From positions 1 through 64,000 of the forward strand of contig CAZAEE010000002.1 in the NCBI GenBank assembly GCA_964484325.1: a DNA stretch of 64,000 bases, read 5' to 3'. Positions within the stretch are counted from its first letter, which is position 1. Each line of letters starts with the position of its first letter. The position numbers and the translations under genes were made by a program. This stretch comes from CAYLXX01 sp964484325. GTDB taxonomy: Bacteria > Patescibacteriota > Microgenomatia > UBA1406 > GWC2-37-13. This document shows, piece by piece, positions 32,096 to 40,433 of the stretch. The notes beneath the pieces were generated by a model. That model was given only the letters and a program-made list of their open reading frames with translations, made no database searches and was not told where the DNA came from.

Positions 32096-33064
32096 TCAGA
32101 CATTTTTCCAATAATATGTCGTCCGAAAATAACCTCTTGAATGAAATCCTTCTTTAAAAAAAATTAGAGATCTACTGGGCTCCATAGGATTTGGGGAAGA
32201 AGTATCCATGGAAACACCGAAATCAAGCCATAGATAGTTATTTTTCTTTGCCCAATAGAGCACTTCATACAACAACCTACTCACTGGTTTTAATGAATGA
32301 TACGAGTACAAATGACTTATATAAAAAATGAGTAACGTATGGGCAGACGTAATAAATACACAAACTCCTCCTATGGCGTTTTGTTTAGTATCATAGGCCA
32401 AAAATAACTTCACTGACTCCGGAAATAGCACTACCAATTTGTGAAGCTCTTTGTATGTGTGGGTAGGTACTGTTTGAAATTTTTTTTTATTCTCTACTAA
32501 AATAGGATAAAAGGATGCATAATCGTCAGACTGCTTCACAGTAACTCCTAATTTTTCAGCTATTTTAATATCATTTCTTAGTCGTTTACTCAATTGACTT
32601 TTAATAGTATTCAAAGAAAATTCATCTAGCGATACTACATGACTAATGAGCCGTTGCTTCACTCGAAATCCCTTATACATGAGCAAAAAAGGTAATGTTT
32701 CGTTTGGGTATTTCATATAGACAAGTGGTGGTAAGGTTAGATAAACTTCTTTGAAAGATTTTTTTTTGGCATACAAAATAAATGTATCAATGAGCTCTTC
32801 ATATTCATGAAAGCTCAAATCTGAGGTGACAAATGACCCATAGGTAGCTCCGGCAGGCGATCGCAAAATGTTATTTTGTAATGCAGCCGGAAGAACAGCA
32901 ATCAATTCATTTTTTTTATAAAATAAGAAATGATGAAAATCAAACTTTTTAGGCGGATGATACTGGAGAAAACGAAGTTTATGAAATAGTGTACCGTTAA
33001 TTGAATCATCAACAAATGTATCCCATTTCTTGTCCCTTAACGATGTAATTATCTTTATATGCAT
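32096..33064 (-). CDS. GNAT/FemAB-like aminoacyl or acyl transferase
   Basis: A 322-aa protein with the double-GNAT pattern of FemAB-like enzymes: GTLFHKLRFLQYHPPKKFDF, LRSPAGATYGSFV, LSKRLRNDIKIAEKLGVTVK, and FYISHLYSYHSLKPVSRLLY, ending in LDFGVSMD and FKEGFHSRGYFRTTYYWK. FemAB relatives add amino acids to peptidoglycan precursors; others acylate sugars. It overlaps the upstream formyltransferase by one base and is transcribed with it. The substrate is unknown; an amino-sugar or cell-wall role fits the context. Confidence 0.7.
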   Translation of the reverse strand: MHIKIITSLRDKKWDTFVDDSINGTLFHKLRFLQYHPPKKFDFHHFLFYKKNELIAVLPAALQNNILRSPAGATYGSFVTSDLSFHEYEELIDTFILYAKKKSFKEVYLTLPPLVYMKYPNETLPFLLMYKGFRVKQRLISHVVSLDEFSLNTIKSQLSKRLRNDIKIAEKLGVTVKQSDDYASFYPILVENKKKFQTVPTHTYKELHKLVVLFPESVKLFLAYDTKQNAIGGVCVFITSAHTLLIFYISHLYSYHSLKPVSRLLYEVLYWAKKNNYLWLDFGVSMDTSSPNPMEPSRSLIFFKEGFHSRGYFRTTYYWKNV

Positions 33065-33909
33065 TATTTGATAACTTCACCTATATTTAATGTTTTATTT
33101 GTTTGTATTAAAATTACCCCATCATACGTACTTATAAGATAGTACTGCTTTATCTTAGCGAGTACCTTTCCTTGTTGGCGAGTGCGATAACTTTTGATAA
33201 ACTCTATTTTGTCTCCTTGTTTATTATAAGAAAATGCGTAATAGGCAGGCTTTTGAAGTGCTCTAATAATATTGAAAATATCTCTCGTTTTGGCAGCAAA
33301 TGAAATCCGCCCATCTTCAGGTTTTCTTTTTGGTGCAAATGTAGCGGAGCTTTGAGATTGTGGAATACCTGACAGTTTAATGTTATCTGAACGTATCTTT
33401 TTAAGAACGTTAATAAGCATTAGACAGCCTACCTTGATGAGTTTTTTTTTCATACTGTTTAATGTATCATGTTCTGTGAGTAAAATTTTTTTTTGGGCTA
33501 CTATATCTCCACTATCTATTCCTTCATCAAGATAATGTAACGTGACTCCAAGATACGGTTCATCGCGGATAATAGCCCACTGGATTGGATGAGCGCCACG
33601 ATATCTGGGTAATAGACTCGGGTGAAGATTCAATACTCCCAATGGGGGATATTTGATAACAGTAACTGGTAAAAGTTTTGAGAACGATGCCACTATAATT
33701 ACGTCTGGATTGTAAACTAAAACCTGTTTATAAATTGTATGCTGATCGTACCGTATAAGAGGTATCGAATGTGATTTACAAAGAGCATATATTTTGCTTG
33801 ATCTTTGTTCTGGTGCAATAACAACTGAGGTGATAGTGTATTTATGTTTTAAAAGCTCTTGCAGACACTCCTCGCCAAACTCATTTAGGCCAAAAAACAG
33901 TATCCTCAT
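33064..33909 (-). CDS. Sugar N-formyltransferase (formyl-THF dependent)
   Basis: A 281-aa member of the formyltransferase fold shared with Fmt and ArnA. The active-site triad is present: Asn94 and His96 (VLNLHPSLLPRYRGAHP) and Asp132 (DEGIDSGDIV), with the ArnA spacing of 38. It is shorter than Fmt and lies in a glycan region two genes from a 3-amino-3,6-dideoxyhexose cassette, so a nucleotide-amino-sugar substrate is favoured over Met-tRNA. A TACAAT box lies 6 nt before the ATG. The folate donor could depend on FolD at 21157. Confidence 0.78.
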   Translation of the reverse strand: MRILFFGLNEFGEECLQELLKHKYTITSVVIAPEQRSSKIYALCKSHSIPLIRYDQHTIYKQVLVYNPDVIIVASFSKLLPVTVIKYPPLGVLNLHPSLLPRYRGAHPIQWAIIRDEPYLGVTLHYLDEGIDSGDIVAQKKILLTEHDTLNSMKKKLIKVGCLMLINVLKKIRSDNIKLSGIPQSQSSATFAPKRKPEDGRISFAAKTRDIFNIIRALQKPAYYAFSYNKQGDKIEFIKSYRTRQQGKVLAKIKQYYLISTYDGVILIQTNKTLNIGEVIK

Positions 33910-33915
33910 AAGCTA

Positions 33916-33921
33916 ATTGTA
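33916..33921 (-). promoter_or_regulatory. -10 box of the formyltransferase-FemAB pair
   Basis: Minus-strand TACAAT, 6-nt gap to the ATG at 33909. Confidence 0.55.
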
Positions 33922-33962
33922 ACATTCATTGTTGTATTTTACAGCTACAGTAGGGTCTATTT

Positions 33963-33971
33963 TGATATAAT
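33963..33971 (+). promoter_or_regulatory. Extended -10 box of the 33980 operon
   Basis: TGATATAAT. The hexamer ends 8 nt before the ATG at 33980, which heads a four-gene operon. Confidence 0.7.
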
Positions 33972-33979
33972 CATTCATT

Positions 33980-34993
33980 ATGGGGGAAAAACTTTCTCTT
34001 CCGCACATTTCACTGATTGTACCTACATTAAATAACAGTTCGGAGATTCCTCGTTTCATAGCATCAATTCGTAACCAGAGATATCCTCAAAAAAAAATCG
34101 AGATCATTTTTGTGGACGGTGGCTCTCAAGATGATACTATCAAGAAAGCGAAAAGAAACAAAGTTAAAGTGTATCCGAATCCATATAAACTGGCCGAGCC
34201 TGGAGTCCATATCGGTATGACCAAGGCCACCGGTGATATCATAATGGTGTTGGCAACGGATAATATTTACCAGGATACCTCAGCGCTTCTTAAAATGGCT
34301 CGTGTATTTCAGGATAAAACTGTTTTTGCTGCTCTTCCAAAACAGAATTACTCTCCTCAAGATAATTTATTTACCAAGTATCACAATACATTCACTGATC
34401 CCTTTAATCATTTTGTTCAGGGAGATGCCTCAAACACGAGAACGTTTCATAAAGTTTACAAAACGCTTTTTCATAACGATCTTTATGATATTTATGACTT
34501 TAAAAATAGCCCACTAGTACCGATGATGTCATTTTCGCAAGGGTTTACGGTAAGAGGTACTTTTCGAAGAAAAAAAGAAGATATGTATGATGATAACTCA
34601 CCTGTAATCGATATAATCGAAAAAAGAAAAAAAATTGCGTATGTACATTCCTTGTCTATTTATCACAGCACCATCCGAAACTTAAGTCATTTCATGAAAA
34701 AACAGCGCTGGGCGACTGAGAACGTTTTGGAAAAGAAAAATTATGGTATTGGTCATCGCTTCACTAAACTATCATCTGTTCAAAAAATGAAGATATATAT
34801 CTGGCCCATATACTCATTAAGTATAATTTTTCCCTTAATTCGCTCAGTCGTTGGCGTCATACAAGATAGAGAACTAATCTGGTTATTCGATCCTGTGGAT
34901 AGCTTCTTGTGTGCTTGTGCAAATCTCATTCAGCTGTTAGAATATAGTAAAAATAGGCTCTTACGCCGTTCGACAAAAAATTTTAGACAGTGA
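33980..34993 (+). CDS. GT2 glycosyltransferase
   Basis: A 337-aa enzyme: LPHISLIVPTLNNSSEIPRF, KIEIIFVDGGSQDDTIKKAK, TGDIIMVLATDN at the metal-binding site, then PMMSFSQGFTVRGTFRRKK. The C-terminal part has two hydrophobic stretches (about 272-310) that may associate with the membrane. It heads the operon that continues with the 3-amino-sugar genes, so it may transfer that sugar. This is inference from position. Confidence 0.8.
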   Translation: MGEKLSLPHISLIVPTLNNSSEIPRFIASIRNQRYPQKKIEIIFVDGGSQDDTIKKAKRNKVKVYPNPYKLAEPGVHIGMTKATGDIIMVLATDNIYQDTSALLKMARVFQDKTVFAALPKQNYSPQDNLFTKYHNTFTDPFNHFVQGDASNTRTFHKVYKTLFHNDLYDIYDFKNSPLVPMMSFSQGFTVRGTFRRKKEDMYDDNSPVIDIIEKRKKIAYVHSLSIYHSTIRNLSHFMKKQRWATENVLEKKNYGIGHRFTKLSSVQKMKIYIWPIYSLSIIFPLIRSVVGVIQDRELIWLFDPVDSFLCACANLIQLLEYSKNRLLRRSTKNFRQ

Positions 34994-34996
34994 TGT

Positions 34997-35398
34997 ATGG
35001 ATTATAAAATCGAGAAGTTTCAGAAATTTTCAGACGAGCGGGGGGACTTGATAGTTTTTTTAAGAGAATCACAACTCGTCGACGCTAAGAAAAAATTTGG
35101 CCAAATTTACTTTGTCACTTTTAATAAAAAAAATATTATCCGAGGAAATCACTACCATAAAAAATGGCATGAGTGGTTTGGTATCGTTACAGGTAAGGTT
35201 CACGTTTACCTGAAGGATGTCCGAACAAATCGTACAAAAAATTTTATTCTTGATGCCAAAAAAGATCATTATAAAAGACTGGAAATCGGGCCTTACATAG
35301 CTCACGCTTTTAAAAGTATTTCATCTCAAGCAGCCCTCCTTAACTACGCCGATAGTGAGTGGTATAGTCAAGATAGTATTCATTACAAACTCATATAA
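34997..35398 (+). CDS. dTDP-4-keto-6-deoxyhexose 3,4-ketoisomerase (FdtA/QdtA-like cupin)
   Basis: A 133-aa cupin. The signature IIRGNHYHKKWHEWFGIVTG carries His52 and His54 in the active-site strand. FdtA/QdtA enzymes convert dTDP-4-keto-6-deoxyglucose to the 3-keto isomer before 3-amination. The next two genes encode the acetyltransferase and aminotransferase of the same route, which strongly supports this over RmlC epimerase. Whether the product has the gluco or galacto configuration cannot be told. Confidence 0.78.
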   Translation: MDYKIEKFQKFSDERGDLIVFLRESQLVDAKKKFGQIYFVTFNKKNIIRGNHYHKKWHEWFGIVTGKVHVYLKDVRTNRTKNFILDAKKDHYKRLEIGPYIAHAFKSISSQAALLNYADSEWYSQDSIHYKLI

Positions 35399-35401
35399 AT
35401 C

Positions 35402-35968
35402 ATGAATTATTCTATCCATCCGAGTGCTTTGGTTGAGTCAGAAAAAATCGGCTCTGGCACTCGTATCTGGGCGTTTGTCCACATTCTTCCTCAGGCGCGC
35501 ATCGGAAAAAACGCAAATATTTGTGATTACTGCTTCATCGAAAATGATGTGGAAATCGGTGATAATGTGACTGTTAAAAGTGGTGTGTATCTCTGGGACG
35601 GCATCAAAATAGAAAATAATGTCATGATTGGTCCGGCAGCTGCCTTTACCAATGACCGTTACCATAGAAGTAAAAACAAAAACTTCAAGTTTGAAAGAAT
35701 TTTGATCAAAAAAGGCGCCTCCATTGGAGCAAACAGTACAGTTTTACCTGGTCTTGAAGTTGGCACCTATGCACTCGTTGGAGCCGGTAGCGTGGTTACA
35801 AAAGATGTACCAAACTTTGCGCTTGTTTATGGCAACCCAGCTCGCCTTCATGGATACATCTGTGTTTGTGGAGAAAAACTCAAATTTATCAAAGATCAAG
35901 CGATATGCAACTGCAAAAGACGCTACACAATTTCCAGTTCCGTAGTAAGATTAGAAACTCATGAATAA
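35402..35968 (+). CDS. Hexapeptide-repeat N-acetyltransferase (FdtC/WbpD/WlbB-like)
   Basis: A 188-aa left-handed beta-helix protein. It has repeated hexapeptide motifs (ARIGKNANICDYCFIENDVE, IGDNVTVKSG, IGANSTVLPG, VGAGSVVTKD) and the family pattern AAFTNDRYHRS. A C-terminal Cys-rich tail has CVCGEKL and CNCKRR, suggestive of a metal site. It acetylates the amino group of a nucleotide-linked 3-amino sugar. Its end overlaps the aminotransferase start by 8 nt. Confidence 0.82.
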   Translation: MNYSIHPSALVESEKIGSGTRIWAFVHILPQARIGKNANICDYCFIENDVEIGDNVTVKSGVYLWDGIKIENNVMIGPAAAFTNDRYHRSKNKNFKFERILIKKGASIGANSTVLPGLEVGTYALVGAGSVVTKDVPNFALVYGNPARLHGYICVCGEKLKFIKDQAICNCKRRYTISSSVVRLETHE

Positions 35969-37088
35969 AGTTCCATTTATTGATCTACATGCTCAGTATC
36001 TTTCGCTGAAAAAAGACCTGGACCAAGCTATTCATCGCGTTGTTATAAGTGGTAGATTTGAACAGGGGAGTGAAGTCGTGAGTTTTGAGGAAGAGTTCGC
36101 TCGCTATATTCATGCTAAATACTGTGTCTCGTTAAATTCAGGCACTGATGCTTTAATACTTGGTATTCGAGCACTTGAATTATCAGCAGGTGATGAAATT
36201 ATTGTGCCATCGTTCACATTTTCTGCTACATCACTGGCGATTTTGGAAAATGGATTGAAACCTGTATTTGTAGATGTAGATGAAAATTACGGCCTTGATT
36301 TGGTTGATTTGAAGAAAAAGATTACTACCCGTACCAAAGCAATTATAGTTGTTCATTTATACGGTCAGCCAGATAAAATTGGAGATATCAAACACATCAT
36401 TAATAAATCTGGTAAAAAGATTCACCTAATTGAAGATGCATGCCAAGCGCATGGCGCGACATATAAAAATACAGTTGTTGGAAACTTTGGTATTTTTGCC
36501 GCATTTTCTTTTTATCCAACAAAAAATCTCGGAGCCTATGGTGACGGCGGTGCCTTAATCACCAACTCAACGGCTATCAAAAACAAAATGCGGCTTTTGA
36601 AACAGTATGGTGAAAAAAGACGATATTTTTCAGAAACCAGGGGCGTCAACTCACGTCTTGATACCTTACAAGCTGCGATACTCAGAACAAAGTTGATACA
36701 CCTCTCAAGTTGGAATAAAAAACGGAGAGAGCTGGCAAAACTCTATACCAAATACCTTACCTCCTATAAGGACTTCATTAAGCTACCCAAAGAGTACCCT
36801 GAAAGAAAAGCAGTCTATCATCTTTACGTAATCAGGACGAAAAAAAGAGAAGCACTTATGAAGTATTTATCGTCAAACGGAATTCCATCACTTATCCATT
36901 ATCCAATTCCGCTTCACCTTCAAAAAGTCAACCAACACCTCGGATACCGATTGGGCAGTTTACCTAATGTTGAGAAAATTACCAAAGAAGTTCTCTCGAT
37001 TCCTTTTTATGCAGAGATGAGTTTAGCTGCCATTAAGAAAGTCTCTCAGACTATCGGAGCATTTTATTCTTCAATCGAGCACGCATAA
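35961..37088 (+). CDS. PLP-dependent sugar aminotransferase (FdtB/QdtB-like, DegT/DnrJ/EryC1)
   Basis: A 375-aa enzyme. The PLP Lys is K188 (FSFYPTKNLGAYGDGG), with phosphate-binding SGTDALILG and IEDACQAHGAT. The opening VPFIDLHAQYLSLKKDLDQA is typical of the 3-aminotransferase branch. It should aminate the 3-keto sugar made by the ketoisomerase, using glutamate. It is last in the 33980 operon. Its final 38 nt overlap the end of the convergent YfhO-family gene. Confidence 0.85.
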   Translation: MNKVPFIDLHAQYLSLKKDLDQAIHRVVISGRFEQGSEVVSFEEEFARYIHAKYCVSLNSGTDALILGIRALELSAGDEIIVPSFTFSATSLAILENGLKPVFVDVDENYGLDLVDLKKKITTRTKAIIVVHLYGQPDKIGDIKHIINKSGKKIHLIEDACQAHGATYKNTVVGNFGIFAAFSFYPTKNLGAYGDGGALITNSTAIKNKMRLLKQYGEKRRYFSETRGVNSRLDTLQAAILRTKLIHLSSWNKKRRELAKLYTKYLTSYKDFIKLPKEYPERKAVYHLYVIRTKKREALMKYLSSNGIPSLIHYPIPLHLQKVNQHLGYRLGSLPNVEKITKEVLSIPFYAEMSLAAIKKVSQTIGAFYSSIEHA

Positions 37089-39384
37089 GAACAAACCAGG
37101 CTATAAGCGCTACTATACTGTAACCAAACCCCATGAACAATCCTCTTGGCACATAGTAGAACTCAACCGTATTGTCACCCGGATCCAACAATGTCCCCAT
37201 CATAAACCAATTTGTCTGAATTGGATTTCTCACAGTCCCATTGACTTTTACTTTCCAGCCTGGATAGTAAGCGGTCGTATTGGCAAGATATGCCGTATCG
37301 GTATTGTTAATGTGAGCTCTTATATAGTTGCGGTCATACTCTTCAATAGAAATTCCTGAAGATACATCCAAATTTTGCATGGCATCAGTGTTTGCGTAGA
37401 CACTTTTTGGATCCGTAGCTATAACATTTCCCAGTAGTTTACTATCCTGTGGTGCGGGTATAACTTCTTTTGCGAGAAATAACCTGGGAAGGGCCGAGTT
37501 ATTTTTTTTAATGAGAAATTTTGTTCCTGGAGCTTCTAGCTCCCACTTATTACCAGAGTTTTTATAATACTCTTTCGATTCCAGATTATCTTGGCCGACT
37601 TCAACAAGGGTATCTTCTGCACCAACTTTTTCGGTTGTTAAATAATCAGCGGTGTATTTTATTCCAAGCAGATTTTTCAAATTTTGAGTTTTCAGTGTTT
37701 TTTCATACTTGAGTGCATCATTTAATTCTGAAGCATACATACTCCCCAGAGATAAGTACCCAGATGTTTGCTCTAGATCGAGATAATCTGTTGCATAACT
37801 GTGGGGAGTGGCGACGATATCGACACGCTCTGCCTGACCAGTCAACTCTTGAAGCTTCATGATTAAAGAATTTTCTTTAAAAAAACTCACTGGATTAACT
37901 TTCGAGTTTATACCGCTTCGGGCCGCAACTGTGGTACCAAACTCAATCAAAATAAACAGGATTAGTAGTCCATAAGCAATACGCGGCATCAACTTCGCCT
38001 GAAGAATCACTAATATACTGAGACCGCTGAGGATAAGAGTATATAATAATGTGCTGTAAAGTGCTTCAAAATCAATATCTTTAAATGTTGTTGTAATAGT
38101 ATTGGTTACTCCTAGTATTTCCAATATTTGTAAAAGCACAAGTAGTCCAAAAATAATTTTAAAAAAAGTCTTCGCCGGAGTCGAAACAGTGGTACTTTGC
38201 AAAGAATACTTGAAACTCTGAGCTACTAGTATACAAAACGAGAAATCAGCAATAAGCGAAAATAACGAGAGTCTCCTAAATAAATTGACTCCTGGCATCA
38301 AAAAATACATAATAAAAGGCAGATAGGTGATCTTTCCAAGCGCCAGAAACACACCAATTGCACCCAGTGTCAGGATAATAATATTTCTTCTTTCCTTGAA
38401 AGCTTGGAGTCCAGATTGCACGAGTATTGCCAATCCGATTAGGCTAAAGTAAATATAGACGTCAAGCCCGGATGTACCAAAAATTTTGTTTTTTGGTAAA
38501 AGCGACTCCATGAGATTCAAGGGTGAAGCAGAGTTATAAAAAAGACTCTCCAGCGGTAACGATGATCTGACTGTATAGGAAAAGTTAAGAAAGGCTGGAA
38601 AATAAAGCGGCGCGATTATAGGCAGCGTAACAAACAACAAACCTATGACCTGAGTACGCAGAAAATACAAAATAGCTTTTTCGCTAAGTGACTCCTCAAA
38701 AATTAAAAAAAGAAGCGAAGATATGCCAAAAACAAGCAGACTGACAATCGGGTAACCCAACAGCAATCCCAGCGCCAAAGAAATAAAATATCTCAAGAAA
38801 TTCTTAAGCGATGGGTGCGCTTGAAAACTTAATATAAAATAAGCACAAATAGGCACATAGGCTGCTTCCATCACGATATCACCGGCTGCTAAAAACTCGA
38901 CATTAAATCCACCTGATATCCACAGCAAGGAACCAATTATGGCGGCTGATTCACCAACTTTAAAAAATTTATGTAGCAGTTTATATAAGAAAAAAGCACC
39001 AACTCCTATATGTATGAAAATCGATAACGAATACAGCGGAATTGCCAAATACATGTTGCCGAGAATTTTTGCTGCAATTGCGATCAAAATATTTGGCGGA
39101 TAAAAATACCCCATATCAATAATTGAAAGCGTCGGTATACCTCCAGCGTAATAGAAAGGATTCCAAAATAGAATGCTGTTTTTCGGACTAAATATTGTCG
39201 TCAAATTTTTTGAAAGAGTCGCGATATGCATCGCATACGTTGTCGTGTCACCAAAAATGTACGTTCTGTCAACCGACCAGAAAGCAAATTGGCGTATATA
39301 TCCGAGAAAAAGAAAGGCGAGAATAATCAGAATATGCTTGTATTTAAAAATGAAGCTGTACAATATTTTCAAATACTCCGACAT
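37051..39384 (-). CDS. YfhO-family large membrane protein (putative GT-C glycosyltransferase)
   Basis: A 777-aa protein. About thirteen membrane helices cover residues 10-480. A large extracytoplasmic beta-rich domain follows (about 490-735, with NNTDTAYLANTTAYYPGWKV) and one last helix (about 745-768). The PGWKVKVNG motif and layout match YfhO proteins, which are linked to glycosylation of lipoteichoic acids and other surface polymers. The start MSEYLKIL is chosen over a longer frame because TACAAT lies 6 nt upstream, inside the longer frame. It is divergent from the Gfo/Idh gene with only 38 bp between starts. Confidence 0.78.
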   Translation of the reverse strand: MSEYLKILYSFIFKYKHILIILAFLFLGYIRQFAFWSVDRTYIFGDTTTYAMHIATLSKNLTTIFSPKNSILFWNPFYYAGGIPTLSIIDMGYFYPPNILIAIAAKILGNMYLAIPLYSLSIFIHIGVGAFFLYKLLHKFFKVGESAAIIGSLLWISGGFNVEFLAAGDIVMEAAYVPICAYFILSFQAHPSLKNFLRYFISLALGLLLGYPIVSLLVFGISSLLFLIFEESLSEKAILYFLRTQVIGLLFVTLPIIAPLYFPAFLNFSYTVRSSLPLESLFYNSASPLNLMESLLPKNKIFGTSGLDVYIYFSLIGLAILVQSGLQAFKERRNIIILTLGAIGVFLALGKITYLPFIMYFLMPGVNLFRRLSLFSLIADFSFCILVAQSFKYSLQSTTVSTPAKTFFKIIFGLLVLLQILEILGVTNTITTTFKDIDFEALYSTLLYTLILSGLSILVILQAKLMPRIAYGLLILFILIEFGTTVAARSGINSKVNPVSFFKENSLIMKLQELTGQAERVDIVATPHSYATDYLDLEQTSGYLSLGSMYASELNDALKYEKTLKTQNLKNLLGIKYTADYLTTEKVGAEDTLVEVGQDNLESKEYYKNSGNKWELEAPGTKFLIKKNNSALPRLFLAKEVIPAPQDSKLLGNVIATDPKSVYANTDAMQNLDVSSGISIEEYDRNYIRAHINNTDTAYLANTTAYYPGWKVKVNGTVRNPIQTNWFMMGTLLDPGDNTVEFYYVPRGLFMGFGYSIVALIAWFVLMRARLKNKMLR

Positions 39385-39390
39385 GCGATT

Positions 39391-39412
39391 ATTGTAACAA
39401 ATTTGATACAAT
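39391..39412. promoter_or_regulatory. Overlapping divergent promoters
   Basis: Minus-strand TACAAT (39391-39396) for the gene starting at 39384 and plus-strand TACAAT (39407-39412) for the gene at 39423. The start codons are 38 bp apart, so each promoter's -35 region falls in or near the other gene's start. Confidence 0.6.
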
Positions 39413-39422
39413 TGTACAGCAA

Positions 39423-40433
39423 ATGATGAAAATAGGTTTGATTGGCTTTGGCTATTGGGGAACAGTGCTTTTTAAAAGAATTCACGAGAACAATCCGACA
39501 TTAATCAAAACAGTTCTAGACGTTCGCGCTGATCGATTGAAACTGGTAAAAAAAATTGCTCCAACAGTTATAGTCACGGATTCACTCGAGCAGCTCCTTC
39601 ATGATCAAGAAATTACAGCCATCATTATCGCAACAACTGTGAGAACTCACTATCAACTCGCTAAAAAGGCCCTCCTTGCCGGTAAACATGTACTCGTCGA
39701 AAAACCGATGACCACCACCAAGAAAGAAGCGAAAGAGTTGATCGCGCTCAGTAAAAGAAAAAACAAAGTCCTGATGGTTGACCATACCCTTTTATATTCA
39801 GATGCAGTACAGAAAATAAAGTCTCTTATCACAAAAGGTGAGCTTGGTAATATGCTTTACTTTGACGCTACTCGAATCAACTTAGGTTTATTTCAGTCTG
39901 ATATCAATGTCTTGTGGGATCTAGCTTCTCATGATCTGGCAATTCTTAATTATTTGGTCTCAGAAAAGCCAAAAAGTATTCAAGCTGTCGGAGTATCGCA
40001 CACAAAAAATCACATCGAAAACATCGCTTACTTAATAGTCCATTATCACTCTGGTCTGATAGCTCACTTCAACTGTTCCTGGAGCTCGCCAGTAAAAATT
40101 AGAAGTATTTTGATAGGCGGAGATAAAAAAATGATTGTCTTTAATGATATTGAACCGACTGAAAAAATCAAAATTTATGATAAAGGATTTGATATAAAAA
40201 CAGATAAAGATAAGAAGAAAGTACTTATAAACTATCGTGCGGGTGATGTATTTATCCCTAATGTAGAGATCGCCGATGCTGTAGAGGAAATGTTGAAAGA
40301 TTTTATAAAATCAATTCGCACCAGATCAACACCTATCTCAGATGCACATCTGGGGGAAAAGGTGGTAACTGTACTCGAACTTGCAGAAAAATCAGTTAAG
40401 AAGCAAGGTACTGTAGTCAAGTATGTAGTATAG
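39423..40433 (+). CDS. Gfo/Idh/MocA-family sugar oxidoreductase
   Basis: A 336-aa NAD(P)-dependent dehydrogenase. The Rossmann motif is KIGLIGFGYWGTVL, the catalytic-loop signature VLVEKPMTTTKKEA, and the second domain starts near residue 120. Members oxidise or reduce nucleotide sugars, for example at C3. It is convergent with the next formyltransferase gene, overlapping by 17 nt. The exact substrate is not readable. Confidence 0.85.
   Translation: MMKIGLIGFGYWGTVLFKRIHENNPTLIKTVLDVRADRLKLVKKIAPTVIVTDSLEQLLHDQEITAIIIATTVRTHYQLAKKALLAGKHVLVEKPMTTTKKEAKELIALSKRKNKVLMVDHTLLYSDAVQKIKSLITKGELGNMLYFDATRINLGLFQSDINVLWDLASHDLAILNYLVSEKPKSIQAVGVSHTKNHIENIAYLIVHYHSGLIAHFNCSWSSPVKIRSILIGGDKKMIVFNDIEPTEKIKIYDKGFDIKTDKDKKKVLINYRAGDVFIPNVEIADAVEEMLKDFIKSIRTRSTPISDAHLGEKVVTVLELAEKSVKKQGTVVKYVV

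Noticed and set aside
33064..33909. Methionyl-tRNA formyltransferase (fmt)
   Set aside because: It shares the catalytic triad, but the protein is shorter than usual Fmt and lies among sugar genes beside a 3-amino-sugar cassette; a sugar substrate is favoured, though not proven.
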